Of a stretch of DNA of 43,117 nt, positions 18,803-27,251 are shown in pieces. The stretch spans positions 1-43,117 of the forward strand of contig CAAFEX010000017.1 in NCBI GenBank assembly GCA_900762015.1, read 5' to 3'. The notes under the pieces were generated by a model that was given only the letters and a program-made list of their open reading frames with translations, was not told the origin of the DNA and made no database searches. The first letter of the stretch is position 1, and every line of letters begins with the position of its first letter. This DNA comes from an uncultured Collinsella sp. GTDB taxonomy: Bacteria > Actinomycetota > Coriobacteriia > Coriobacteriales > Coriobacteriaceae. Position numbers and translations under genes: made by a program.

Positions 18803-19660
18803 ATGGCAATCAATGCATTCCAAGCCGCGCTGTTCGGCCTGTTCGCCTGCCTGGCATCGCTGCCTGGCATGGGCGGCACGACGATCGGCAACTACACTCT
18901 GGGTCGTCCTCTGGTCGCCGGCCTCATCGTCGGCATCATCATGGGCGATATGCAGTCGGGCATCCTCGTCGGCGCTGCTATCCAGGTTGTCTACATCGCT
19001 CTCGTGACCCCCGGCGGAACCGTCTCCGCCGACGTCCGCGCCGTGTCCTATATCGGCATCCCGCTGGCGATTCTCGCCATCAAGAACTCGGGCATCGACC
19101 CCGCCTCCGCTGAGGCTGCCGGCATGGCCGCATCCCTCGGTGCCGCCGTCGGCACGCTCGGCACCGTGCTCTTCTATGGCACCGCCACCATCAACCTTGT
19201 GTGGCAGGGCATGGGCTGGAAGTGGCTCGAGAAGGGCGATCTCCACAAGCTCTACCTGGTCAACAACGTTCTGCCTTGGATCGGTCACATCGTCTGCTCG
19301 TTCCTCCCGACGTTCATCATCACCATGGGCGGCACCGCCATGGTCGACCTCATGAAGACCTACATGCCCATGGACGGCATCGCGATGAAGACGCTGTTCA
19401 CCGTCGGCTCGCTGCTGCCTACCGTCGGTATCGCCATCCTGCTCAAGCAGGTCATTTCCAAGCCGACGGACTTCCTCACGTTCTTCTTCGGCTTCACCCT
19501 GTCCGCTGTCATGGGATGCAACCTGATCGCCGCTGCCGGCATCGGCTGCTTCTTCGCCCTGATCAACTATGAGATCGCTTCGCTCAAGATCGACCTCGCA
19601 AACGCTCCCAAGGCAGCTATCGCCTCGGGCTCCGATGATGAGGAAGAGGAGGACATCTAA
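18803..19660 (+). CDS. PTS mannose-family EIIC membrane component
   Basis: This gene encodes a 285-residue integral membrane protein that forms the sugar channel with EIID. The hydrophobic profile and motifs (GRPLVAGLIVGIIMGDMQSGILVGAAIQVVYIALVTPGG) are those of ManY/AgaW/SorA-type IIC proteins; about eight helices are visible. The C-terminus is a short acidic cytosolic tail (SGSDDEEEEDI), echoing the acidic end of EIIA. ATG 18803 follows GAAAGGGGAAAGC. Its stop codon overlaps the EIID start by one base (TAATG), so the two are translationally coupled. Confidence 0.95.
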   Translation: MAINAFQAALFGLFACLASLPGMGGTTIGNYTLGRPLVAGLIVGIIMGDMQSGILVGAAIQVVYIALVTPGGTVSADVRAVSYIGIPLAILAIKNSGIDPASAEAAGMAASLGAAVGTLGTVLFYGTATINLVWQGMGWKWLEKGDLHKLYLVNNVLPWIGHIVCSFLPTFIITMGGTAMVDLMKTYMPMDGIAMKTLFTVGSLLPTVGIAILLKQVISKPTDFLTFFFGFTLSAVMGCNLIAAAGIGCFFALINYEIASLKIDLANAPKAAIASGSDDEEEEDI

Positions 19661-20487
19661 TGGCAGAGAAGAAGAAACTCTCTAAGAAAACGCTTGCCAA
19701 GTCGTTCCGCAACTGGTCCTATGGCAACCTGACCTGCTTCTCGCAGGAGCACATGCAGACCTTCGGTTATCTGTGCGCCATGCTCCCGATCGTCGAGGAA
19801 CTCTACGACACGCCCGAGGAGCAGAAGCAAGCCCTCCAGACTTACTCCGCGTTCTTCAACACCGAGCCGCAGATCGGCACCATGATCGTCGGCGTCACCG
19901 CCGGCCTCGAGGAGGCTCGCGCAAACGGCGAAGCCATCGATGACGACGCCATCAACGGCATCCGCGCCGGCCTCATGGGCCCGCTTGCTGGCTTGGGCGA
20001 CTCTCTGATCGTCGGTACCCTGATCCCGATCCTGCTCGGTATCGCCCTCGGTCTTTCTACCGGCGGCTCCCCGCTCGGCGCTATCTTCTACATTGTCGTG
20101 TGGAACCTGCTCATGTTCCTTGGCATGCGCTTTGCCTACAACCAGGGCTATGAGCTCGGCGGCAAGGCGGTCGAGGCCCTCGTCGGCCCCAAGGCCAAGG
20201 CTCTGCGTGATTCCATCGTGATGGTCGGTACCATGGTCATCGGTGCCGTGGGTGCCACTTGGGTCTCCATCACCTGCAGCCCCAACCTGGTGCTGCCTGG
20301 CGGCGGTAAGTTCCAGGACACGCTCGACGGAATCTATCCGCACCTGCTGCCGATGGTCTTCATCATCTTCTGCTGGTACATGATGACCAAGAAGAAGGTT
20401 AACCCCATCGTTATGATGCTGATCCTTGTTGTGATCGCATTCGTGGGCGTTCTCGTGGGCTTCTTCGACCCGGCGCTGAGCTACTAG
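19660..20487 (+). CDS. PTS mannose-family EIID membrane component
   Basis: This gene encodes a 275-residue protein, the second membrane subunit unique to the mannose PTS family. Diagnostic motifs are RNWSYGNLTCFSQEHMQTFGYLCAMLP at the N-terminus, FFNTEPQIGTMIVGVTAGLEEARANGE, and GLMGPLAGLGDSLIVGTLIPILLGIALGL. A C-terminal pair of helices (VNPIVMMLILVVIAFVGVLVGFF) closes the protein. Mannose-family IID subunits are also docking points for some bacteriocins and phage DNA entry in other bacteria. It is the last gene of the operon, followed by a strong terminator. Confidence 0.95.
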   Translation: MAEKKKLSKKTLAKSFRNWSYGNLTCFSQEHMQTFGYLCAMLPIVEELYDTPEEQKQALQTYSAFFNTEPQIGTMIVGVTAGLEEARANGEAIDDDAINGIRAGLMGPLAGLGDSLIVGTLIPILLGIALGLSTGGSPLGAIFYIVVWNLLMFLGMRFAYNQGYELGGKAVEALVGPKAKALRDSIVMVGTMVIGAVGATWVSITCSPNLVLPGGGKFQDTLDGIYPHLLPMVFIIFCWYMMTKKKVNPIVMMLILVVIAFVGVLVGFFDPALSY

Positions 20488-20509
20488 TCATCATCCTTTG
20501 ACCCCTTGT

Positions 20510-20547
20510 AAGGCCGTGCGGCCTCAACCGCACGGCCTTCTGATTTT
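20510..20547 (+). terminator. Rho-independent terminator of the PTS operon
   Basis: AAGGCCGTGCGG (20510-20521) pairs perfectly with CCGCACGGCCTT (20528-20539) around CCTCAA, then CTGATTTT. Confidence 0.88.
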
Positions 20548-20682
20548 GCGCCGCCCTTCAAGGGCAATATGGCCAGCGACCTCCATCGCCTACACGACAC
20601 CCGCTATATTGCTCTTGAAAGATGACGTATTCGATAAACGATGCACTTGCGCATGATGCACACTTTGCACGAGGAGGACCAT

Positions 20683-21009
20683 ATGCACGAGAAACACGGA
20701 CACGACCTTTCGCGCGATGACTTGATCCGCGAGGCAAAGATGCAGACCGATGCTATTCAGCGGCTCAACGTTTGGCTGCGCCTGGGCTATTCGCTCGTGG
20801 CGATTGGCTTTTTGATGGGGATGTGGGGTATGCAGGGAGGCCCCGGCTGGGGTGTCCCCGTGGGCATCGTGTGCCTGGTGGTGGGCACTCCGCTTTCGAT
20901 TGTGCTTAAGGTTGGCACGACTAACGCCAAAAAGAATGTCGAGCGCATGCTCGAGGCCGCGGGTGTCGACGTTGAGGAGCTTATGCGACGTAAGAAGGAC
21001 GAGCGATAG
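20683..21009 (+). CDS. Small membrane protein with two helices
   Basis: I do not recognise this 108-residue protein. The first 30 residues are charged and His-rich (HEKHGHDLSRDDLIRE). Two hydrophobic segments follow (LGYSLVAIGFLMGMWGM and GVPVGIVCLVVGTPLSIVL), joined by a Gly/Pro loop. The C-terminus is a cytosolic amphipathic helix rich in Arg, Lys and Glu. ATG 20683 follows GAGGAGGACC; the in-frame ATG at 20641 lacks such a site. It lies between the PTS terminator and a MarR gene 68 bases downstream, so the two may be expressed together. Confidence 0.72.
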   Translation: MHEKHGHDLSRDDLIREAKMQTDAIQRLNVWLRLGYSLVAIGFLMGMWGMQGGPGWGVPVGIVCLVVGTPLSIVLKVGTTNAKKNVERMLEAAGVDVEELMRRKKDER

Positions 21010-21077
21010 ACTTCCGTGTTGGGGTATCATAAAGAATTGTTGCGAATGTTAACTAATGTACGGCAAATGACGGTTTT

Positions 21078-21554
21078 ATGGCCCTTCTAGAGTTGCAAAG
21101 GACAATATCCCCAGTGGATTACGATGACGTCGCTCGAAAACTGATTGTGTACTCACGTTCTCTTGCCAAGGGATCCTTGAGTGCAGCCGGCGGCGCCAGT
21201 GTGGGCGAGGCACCGGTTTTACAGTATCTATCGGGCACTGACGGTGATGTCATTCCCTCTGAGATTGCCAAGAAGCTGAAATTCTCCCGTGCGCGCATGT
21301 CGCATATCTTGGATTCACTCGAGAGCAAGGGTTACGTTCAGCGCAGGACTGATCCAAACGATCGTCGGCGTGTGCTGGTGAGCATTACCGAGGAAGGCCG
21401 TGATTTCGCGGCGAAAAAAAATGCCGAGAGCGTGGCATCGCTCTCGAAGCAGCTCTCAGCGCTCGGCGAGCACGATGCTCAGGAGCTCGTGCGCATCCTG
21501 AATAAAGCCTACAGCCTTACTTATGATGCCGACGACTACCTGGACAATCTATAA
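21078..21554 (+). CDS. MarR-family transcriptional regulator
   Basis: This gene encodes a 158-residue dimeric winged-helix regulator. The DNA-binding part is clear: VIPSEIAKKLKFSRARMSHILDSLESKGYVQRRTDPNDRRRVLVSITEEG, with recognition helix and basic wing. Long N- and C-terminal helices would form the dimer interface. MarR proteins usually respond to small phenolics or oxidants and control neighbouring genes. The target could be the upstream two-helix protein gene or its own transcription. The ribosome site is weak (AATGACGG), so the start at 21078 is less certain than the domain. The palindrome GTTAACTAATG-like region upstream is not resolved into an operator. Confidence 0.88.
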   Translation: MALLELQRTISPVDYDDVARKLIVYSRSLAKGSLSAAGGASVGEAPVLQYLSGTDGDVIPSEIAKKLKFSRARMSHILDSLESKGYVQRRTDPNDRRRVLVSITEEGRDFAAKKNAESVASLSKQLSALGEHDAQELVRILNKAYSLTYDADDYLDNL

Positions 21555-21643
21555 TCCGAGCGATTGTCCATCACCCTCCATTTACCTCTCATTTCAAACC
21601 AAATCAGCCAACGCACGTCATGGCAATCCCCGGTAGGTCGCAG

Positions 21644-21715
21644 GGCGGCGGCTGAGCCTTTCCCTCGGGAAACTTCGCGAAGCCCAGTTCCCGAGGGAAA
21701 GGCTCAGCCGCCGCC
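21644..21715. repeat. Perfect 28-bp palindrome between MarR gene and purE
   Basis: Positions 21644-21671 and 21688-21715 are exact reverse complements over all 28 bases, with core GGCTGAGCCTTTCCCTC. The 16-base loop contains a further self-complementary CTTCGCGAAG. It has no T tract. Perfect identity suggests recent origin or active conservation; it resembles the palindrome after carB. Confidence 0.85.
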
Positions 21716-21810
21716 ACAAAGACCGCAGGGACGGGAGCAGCTATACTACTCTCAGTAGTTAAGGGTCGCGGATCCGCCGCGTCGCCGCTCTCAACAGGAG
21801 GTCTTTGTTT

Positions 21811-22275
21811 ATGGCAGATCAAAAGCCGGTCGTCGGGATCATCATGGGTTCCAAGTCCGATCTGGGCGTTATGGAAGGTTGCACCGCCGAGCTCGAGGCG
21901 CTGGGTGTGCCCTATGAGCTCGTCATTGCGAGCGCACACCGCACGCCGGCGAAGGTCCACGAGTGGGCCTCGACTGCCGCCGATCGCGGTATCAAAGTGA
22001 TTATCGCCGCCGCCGGCAAGGCTGCTCACCTGGGTGGTGTCGTGGCTGCCTTTACGCCGCTGCCGGTTATCGGCGTGCCTATGAAGACAAGTGACCTGGG
22101 CGGTATGGATTCGCTGCTGTCGATGGTGCAGATGCCTTCGGGTGTGCCCGTGGCCTGCGTTGCCATCAACGGCGCCAAGAACGCCGCTATCTATGCTACG
22201 CAGATCCTGGGCGCCTGCGACCCCGAGTATCGCAAGGTTATCGAGAAGATGAAGCAGGAGATGGCCGACGCCTAG
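21811..22275 (+). CDS. purE: N5-carboxyaminoimidazole ribonucleotide mutase
   Basis: This 154-residue class I PurE would convert N5-CAIR to CAIR in purine synthesis. Conserved elements are GSKSDLGVMEG, the catalytic SAHRTP, and GKAAHLGGVVAAFTPLPVIGVP. ATG 21811 is chosen over TTG 21805 because the AGGAGG site at about 21796-21801 is nine bases from the ATG and only three from the TTG. Class I enzymes depend on PurK to supply N5-CAIR, but purK is not in this window. A sortase gene follows after 35 bases and may share the transcript. The gap upstream contains ACTACTCTCAGTAGT (21745-21759), a small palindrome next to TATACT. Confidence 0.95.
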   Translation: MADQKPVVGIIMGSKSDLGVMEGCTAELEALGVPYELVIASAHRTPAKVHEWASTAADRGIKVIIAAAGKAAHLGGVVAAFTPLPVIGVPMKTSDLGGMDSLLSMVQMPSGVPVACVAINGAKNAAIYATQILGACDPEYRKVIEKMKQEMADA

Positions 22276-22310
22276 GCGTTCCGCCGTTTCACCGCAGTAT
22301 AAGGAGAGCC

Positions 22311-23309
22311 ATGTCCGACTATCAGGGAAAACGATTCAAGGCTTCTCAGATTCCCGATCCGTCGAAGCCAGGTGCTGCCCGTGCGGCACAGCAGGGTCGG
22401 ACATCCTCTCCTCAGCAGCCGCGCGCGCCGCGTTCTGTAACGCCGACGTCCCATCGCCGTCAGGATACGCCGGCTGCGTATCGCCCTTCGTCTTATAGCA
22501 CCGCTAAGAAGCCGCCCCGGTCTTCATCGCATGCCGCGCCGTCGGATTATACCGAGCCGCCGCGCAAAAAGCGCCGCTCCATCATTCCCATTCTGCTCAT
22601 CATCATCGGTATCGGTCTGATTGTTGCCGCCGCTGCCATCTTTATCAATGCGCAGATCGGTTACAAGCAGGCGAGCGAGTCGTACCAAAAGATCGAAGAG
22701 CAATATGCGCCCGCTAAGGACGCCAGCGGCGTGCCGGTTATCGACTTTAATGCCCTTGCCCAGACAAATCCCGAGGTCGTCGGTTGGATTTACGCACCGG
22801 GCACCAACATTAACTATCCAGTAGTGCAGGCTACTGATAACTCCAAGTACCTCAACACGTTGTTCGATGGCACGTCCAACGCATCGGGTGCTATCTTCTT
22901 GGATTACGAGGACAATGCGCCCGGCATGGTGGATCAGCAGACTACGATCTATGGTCACCACATGAACGACGGATCGATGTTCAATGTGATCTCGGACACG
23001 ACCGATCAGGCGACGTTCGACAGCATAGAGTACGTGTATTACATCACGCGCGACGCCACCTATAAGCTGCGTCCGCTGGCGACCAAAGTTGTCGAGGACA
23101 CGTATGCCAAGGCGCGCATACCCAATTTTGAGGGCGACGACGGGCTCAAGAACTACCTGTCCGAGATGCTCGACGGTGCCTCTGCCGTGGCGAGCGATGC
23201 CACCGATCGTGCTGCTTCGGCAACCAAGGTCGTAACGCTTGTGACCTGTCGTTCGTTATCGCTGAGCAACACGCGTGCTGTCATGGTGCTCACGCCGGTC
23301 GAGGAATAA
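22311..23309 (+). CDS. Class B sortase
   Basis: This gene encodes a 332-residue membrane-anchored transpeptidase that would attach surface proteins to the cell wall. The first 88 residues are cytoplasmic, Pro/Ser/Arg-rich and low-complexity. One helix spans about 90-113 and the catalytic domain lies outside. The active-site triad is His216 (YGHHM), Cys313 (TLVTC) and Arg322 (NTRAVM). Features of class B include VVGWIYAPGTNINYPVVQ and FLDYEDN. Class B enzymes usually handle NPQTN-like heme-uptake or pilus substrates, but no such substrate is nearby; the only sorting-signal protein in view is at 37166-38728. ATG 22311 follows AAGGAGAGCC. Confidence 0.93.
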   Translation: MSDYQGKRFKASQIPDPSKPGAARAAQQGRTSSPQQPRAPRSVTPTSHRRQDTPAAYRPSSYSTAKKPPRSSSHAAPSDYTEPPRKKRRSIIPILLIIIGIGLIVAAAAIFINAQIGYKQASESYQKIEEQYAPAKDASGVPVIDFNALAQTNPEVVGWIYAPGTNINYPVVQATDNSKYLNTLFDGTSNASGAIFLDYEDNAPGMVDQQTTIYGHHMNDGSMFNVISDTTDQATFDSIEYVYYITRDATYKLRPLATKVVEDTYAKARIPNFEGDDGLKNYLSEMLDGASAVASDATDRAASATKVVTLVTCRSLSLSNTRAVMVLTPVEE

Positions 23310-23373
23310 GTTGTTCGAGAGTAGCTAAAAAAGCCCCGTTCCAAATTGGCTACTCGACGACGGTAAGGGAGAA

Positions 23374-23793
23374 ATGATGCTCGAGAACGGCAAATCGATG
23401 CCTTCGGTTGATGCTTGGCTGCGCGAAGCCAAGGCCGATGTTTCGGCGGCTGATTGTGGGATGTACCTGACACACAACGGTGTGGTGCGCGCGACGCCCA
23501 AGGCCGAAGTGCGCGGAGTCGAGACCGATGGCGTGGCGCCAGGCCACAAGGTGGGCGGCATGGTGTTTGGCTTCGATGCCGAAAAGGTGCAGGCCGCTAT
23601 CGAGGCGACGCGCACGATGCCGGGTATCGGCTATGTGCGCGTGTGGCTGGCGAGCGGCGAGCTTACCGTGGGCGACGACATCATGCTCGTGCTCATTGGC
23701 GGAGACATTCGCCCGCATGTGGTCGATGCGCTGCAGTCGCTCGTCGGCACCATCAAGAACGAGTGCGTGAGCGAGGTCGAGCGCGAGGCGTAA
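23374..23793 (+). CDS. MoaE-like protein (possible molybdopterin synthase catalytic subunit)
   Basis: This 139-residue protein resembles proteins annotated in Coriobacteriia as molybdenum cofactor protein MoaE: an N-terminal LTHNGVVRATPKAEVRG strand, then a central helix and GIGYVRVWLASGELTVGDDIMLVLIGGDIRPHVVDAL, which parallels the MoaE segment where the protein meets its partner. True MoaE uses catalytic Lys residues that I could not place, and no moaD or other cofactor genes are near. It could be a diverged relative with another role. The start ATG 23374 follows AAGGGAGA. It is 64 bases after the sortase. Confidence 0.5.
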   Translation: MMLENGKSMPSVDAWLREAKADVSAADCGMYLTHNGVVRATPKAEVRGVETDGVAPGHKVGGMVFGFDAEKVQAAIEATRTMPGIGYVRVWLASGELTVGDDIMLVLIGGDIRPHVVDALQSLVGTIKNECVSEVEREA

Positions 23794-23826
23794 GGCCTCG
23801 TCGGCAATCCGAGTCTGTCTATAGCG

Positions 23827-23867
23827 AAAGCCCGCCGGCAGTTCATGTAGATCTGCCAGCGGGCTTT
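23827..23867. terminator. Terminator between MoaE-like and CmpB-like genes
   Basis: AAAGCCCGCCGGCAG (23827-23841) pairs with CTGCCAGCGGGCTTT (23853-23867), one G-U pair, 11-base loop. The genes converge here, and the flanking A/T ends allow use in both directions. Confidence 0.8.
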
Positions 23868-23899
23868 GATGTGTTGGAGCTATTTTGCTCTGGCGTTTG

Positions 23900-25129
23900 C
23901 TACACGCGTGTGGCGTCCTTGGGGCTCATGGTCATACTCTGAAAACGGTTCTCCATATATTCGTTATCGAAATGCTTGTCATAGAACTGTGCGACGGGAA
24001 TATTTCGAACGGTTCCGTTGACGCGCTGATACCAATAGTCGAGCGATTGCAACGTCATGACGCCGTCGATCAACATGACGGCGGTCAGGATGACGGTAGC
24101 AGAGTAGCGGCGTTTCCATGGAATCATATTGATGAGCTTAAGCAGGTGCGGCAGCAAGACCTTGATCCAGATGAGGCCACCCAGGCCCCACATGCAGGCA
24201 AACGGCGTGCATGTGCGTCCCCCGGTCAATACCGCGATGGGATCGGGCATGCCGAATAGCCTAATGTGTGAATAGCTCCACGACACCACGCCAAATGAGG
24301 TCTGCATAAACCAGCCTACAAACACCTCGAAAGCGCCGCCGATCAGGGCACTTACCAGGAAAATGATCAGAGGATTCTTTTTATAGAAGCGGTTGAGCGC
24401 CATGGTCATGAGCACCGCGCCAAATCCGTAGATGGGGCTAAAGGGGCCAAATAGCATACCGGCACGGTCCTGATAGACGCCGGGATCGACGACGACCATA
24501 TGCCAGACTTCCTCGAGAATGAGACCTAACACGCTGCAGACGAAGAATACCCAGAACAGGTTGAAGTAGTTGAGCTTGATGTAGCCCTCGCCGGTTTCGT
24601 CGCGGCCGAGCATCCCCTCGGCGGCGGCATCGCGGTCGAGCATCTCTTGCAGACGGCGCTGCAGTTCGCGCTCCTGGCGTAGCGTGGGGTCGACGGTGGC
24701 CGACAGCGCAATGAGGATGACAAGCTGGACGGCGGGGCGCAGCAGGAAGGGTCCGATGCCCTGGAGCATCACGTCAACTAAAAGCTCGACGACGGTAAAC
24801 GCGATAAGGATGTAGGAAAGACGGGCGGCGTTGCGGCGCTGGTTCTTGATGAGGTCCAGGCCAAAGATGATCAAGATGACGGCACTGGCAGCCGAGAGCA
24901 TGATGCCGGCGACGATAAGGCCGACTGCGACGAGCGTGTTGTCGCCGAGGTTGGCGGCGGCGTTGCCGTTGATGAGCGCGGTGATGACCTGCCACATAAA
25001 GGCGCCGACCGACGGGAGCGTACCAACACCGGACAGGATGCACAGGACGGCATACACCTTAATGATGAGGGGGATCTTCTTGACCTCCGTGACGCTGGGG
25101 ACGCTGGGGTCGAGTTCGTTTCGATCCAT
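23900..25129 (-). CDS. Multi-pass membrane protein, CmpB / putative ABC-transporter type IV family
   Basis: This 409-residue integral membrane protein has two parts. The N-terminal 170 residues hold about five helices. The C-terminal half has NYFNLFWVFFVCSVLGLILEEVWHMV, RAGMLFGPFSPIYGFGAVLMTM and ALIGGAFEVFVGWFMQ, which match the widespread CmpB family (named putative ABC-transporter type IV but of unproven function). A charged linker near residues 170-210 (RELQRRLQEMLDRDAAAEGM) separates the halves. The minus-strand start at 25129 has an AAAGG site; further upstream in-frame starts lack one. It is transcribed divergently from purF. Function unknown. Confidence 0.82.
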   Translation of the reverse strand: MDRNELDPSVPSVTEVKKIPLIIKVYAVLCILSGVGTLPSVGAFMWQVITALINGNAAANLGDNTLVAVGLIVAGIMLSAASAVILIIFGLDLIKNQRRNAARLSYILIAFTVVELLVDVMLQGIGPFLLRPAVQLVILIALSATVDPTLRQERELQRRLQEMLDRDAAAEGMLGRDETGEGYIKLNYFNLFWVFFVCSVLGLILEEVWHMVVVDPGVYQDRAGMLFGPFSPIYGFGAVLMTMALNRFYKKNPLIIFLVSALIGGAFEVFVGWFMQTSFGVVSWSYSHIRLFGMPDPIAVLTGGRTCTPFACMWGLGGLIWIKVLLPHLLKLINMIPWKRRYSATVILTAVMLIDGVMTLQSLDYWYQRVNGTVRNIPVAQFYDKHFDNEYMENRFQSMTMSPKDATRV

Positions 25130-25376
25130 ACATAACCTTTCTCGTTTTGCTGTAGGTACAAGGATACGCCGCCGACCTGCTAAAAGACAGGACAAACGAC
25201 CCAATTGCAGCAATGTAAGCCCTAGCGGTGGACGAGACGCGTCGCGACGGAAGCATGCGGGATCGTCGGCCCCGAGGCGGTTGCCCAATAAAATGTTTGG
25301 CTGCAAAACGGATTATAAGCTCGGTGGGCTTTTAAAAAGCGCTGTTCATGCGCGGGAGTGCTTGTCTTGCCGTGCG

Positions 25377-25382
25377 TATAAT
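25377..25382 (+). promoter_or_regulatory. -10 element of the purF promoter
   Basis: A perfect TATAAT lies 41 bases before purF. No TTGACA-like -35 is found at 16-18 bases; TTGTCT at 25362-25367 is too close. The 294-base gap with the divergent gene otherwise shows no strong element, apart from TCGCGA-type self-complementary bases near 25240. Confidence 0.5.
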
Positions 25383-25423
25383 AGGGCAGGTAACGCCAAA
25401 TAACGAGGCTCTGAGGGGATGCC

Positions 25424-27094
25424 ATGTCTCAAGAAACCATCCGCGCGGCCGAGCGTGCCGCGGGACAGGTGAAGACCATGTCGACGTATGATCCGGACTC
25501 CGACCAGCTGCATGAGGAATGCGGCATTTTTGGTGTGTGGGCACCCGATCGCGATGTGGCTCGACTGACGTACTTTGGTCTGCGCGCGCTACAGCATCGC
25601 GGCCAGGAATCGGCGGGAATCGCCGTGGGTGATGGCGGCACGGTTATGGTTCGCAAGGACCTGGGCCTGCTCGACCGCGTGTTCTCCAACGCCGACCTGT
25701 CGACACTCTCCGGCCAGCTGGCCGTGGGCCACGTGCGCTATGGCACTGCCGGTGCCAAGAGCTGGGAGGCCTCTCAGCCGCACCTCTCTACCATCAATAG
25801 CGTCATTATCGCGCTCGCGCACAACGGTACCCTCGTCAACACCGACGAGCTGCGCCGCCAGCTGATCGAGCTGGGCGTGCCGTTCCTTTCCAATTCGGAT
25901 TCCGAGGTCGCGACTAAGCTTATCGGTTACTTTACTCAGCGTACAGGCCATCTACGCGAGGGCATTCGCAAGACCATGGAGCTCGTGCGCGGCGGCTATG
26001 CCATGACGCTCATCAACGAGCAGGCGCTCTACGCATTCCGCGATCCGCACGGCATTCGCCCGCTCGTGCTGGGCAAGCTGGTGGACGAGGGTCTGGACCA
26101 AGCCGATGCCGCATCCGTTTCGCAGCTGCCGTCGCAGGACGGCGCCGCGACGGTCGACGCCACCACCCATGTCACCCGCGCCGGCGGCTGGGTCGTTGCT
26201 TCCGAGACGTGCGCGCTCGACATTGTGGGCGCCGAGTATGTTCGTGACGTTCGTCCCGGCGAGATCTTGCGCATCAGCGCCGAGGGCCTTGTGTCCGAGC
26301 AGGGCGTGCCTGCCGCCGAAGAGCCTGCTAACTGCATCTTTGAGCAGGTCTACTTCGCTCGCCCCGACTCCATCATGAACGGCAAGAGCGTCTACGCCTG
26401 CCGTTATGACATGGGTCGTCAGCTGGCACACGAGGAGCCCGTCGAGGCCGACCTGGTCATCGGCGTGCCCGATTCCGGCCTGCCGCCCGCGGAGGGTTAT
26501 TCGCACGAGAGCGGTATTCCCTTTGGCGAGGGCCTTATCAAGAACCGCTACGTGGGCCGTACGTTTATCGAACCCACGCAGGAGCTGCGCGCCATGGGCG
26601 TGCGTATGAAACTCAACCCGCTGCGCGACAACATCGAGGGCAAGCGCCTGGTCGTCATCGACGACTCCATCGTGCGCGGCACCACCATGGTGCAGCTCGT
26701 CAAGATGCTACGCAACGCCGGCGCCAAGGAGATTCATATCCGCATCAACTCACCCGAGGTTATCTGGCCGTGCTTCTACGGTATCGATACCGACGTGCAG
26801 TCGCAGCTTATCAGCGCCAACAAGACGGTCGACGAGATTTGCGAGTATATCGGCGCCGATTCGCTGGCCTTCCTTTCGGTCGAGGGCCTGCTTAAGGTCA
26901 TGCCCAAGGGCGGTTACTGCGATGCGTGCTTTACCGGCCGCTACCCCGTGGCGATTCCCGAGAGTTTTGGCCGCGACAAGTTCATGGAGGGCTTTAAGCC
27001 CCGCAACCTGGACAAGCCGCTGCACTTTGATGACGACGCCGTGGTCGAGAAATACGACGACCGCAGCTGGGAAGAGGAGCACGGCGAGGCCTAA
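25424..27094 (+). CDS. purF: Amidophosphoribosyltransferase
   Basis: This enzyme commits PRPP to purine synthesis by making 5-phosphoribosylamine with glutamine nitrogen. It is made as a precursor: a 32-residue leader ends before Cys33 (HEE-CGIFG), the N-terminal nucleophile exposed by self-cleavage. The glutaminase domain has FGLRALQHRGQESAGIA and VGHVRYGTAG; the phosphoribosyl domain has the PRPP loop VVIDDSIVRGTTM. An insertion rich in Ala, Asp and Gln near residue 225 (LDQADAASVSQLPSQDGAA) is not typical of the family. ATG 25424 follows GAGGGG; an internal ATG at 25478 would shorten the leader to 14 residues. Total length 556. The C-terminal Cys pair (GYCDACFTG) suggests the iron-sulfur-type subfamily. 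Confidence 0.95.
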   Translation: MSQETIRAAERAAGQVKTMSTYDPDSDQLHEECGIFGVWAPDRDVARLTYFGLRALQHRGQESAGIAVGDGGTVMVRKDLGLLDRVFSNADLSTLSGQLAVGHVRYGTAGAKSWEASQPHLSTINSVIIALAHNGTLVNTDELRRQLIELGVPFLSNSDSEVATKLIGYFTQRTGHLREGIRKTMELVRGGYAMTLINEQALYAFRDPHGIRPLVLGKLVDEGLDQADAASVSQLPSQDGAATVDATTHVTRAGGWVVASETCALDIVGAEYVRDVRPGEILRISAEGLVSEQGVPAAEEPANCIFEQVYFARPDSIMNGKSVYACRYDMGRQLAHEEPVEADLVIGVPDSGLPPAEGYSHESGIPFGEGLIKNRYVGRTFIEPTQELRAMGVRMKLNPLRDNIEGKRLVVIDDSIVRGTTMVQLVKMLRNAGAKEIHIRINSPEVIWPCFYGIDTDVQSQLISANKTVDEICEYIGADSLAFLSVEGLLKVMPKGGYCDACFTGRYPVAIPESFGRDKFMEGFKPRNLDKPLHFDDDAVVEKYDDRSWEEEHGEA

Positions 27095-27155
27095 AGCCTG
27101 CCATGTAGGGACAGGTTTATTTTGGTAGGTTTTACCTGCTGTTTTGTTGATATGA

Positions 27156-27182
27156 CGGCGCGCGTTGTTATGGCGCGCGCCG
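27156..27182 (+). repeat. GC-rich hairpin in the purF-purM gap
   Basis: CGGCGCGCG (27156-27164) pairs perfectly with CGCGCGCCG (27174-27182) over a 9-base loop. No T run follows. A CAGGT/ACCTG pair and AGGGACAGG just upstream (27111-27139) may be a worn copy of the GGGGACAG palindrome family. Confidence 0.5.
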
Positions 27183-27251
27183 AAATGAACGCAACTATGA
27201 GCACCGTTTGGCGTCCGCGCGGCGCCACGGTAGTGGGAGAGGAAGGCTCAG

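Noticed and set aside
23319..23355. GAGTAGC/GCTACTC inverted repeat after the sortase gene as a terminator
   Set aside because: Seven-base stem with a 23-base loop and no T run; too weak to call.
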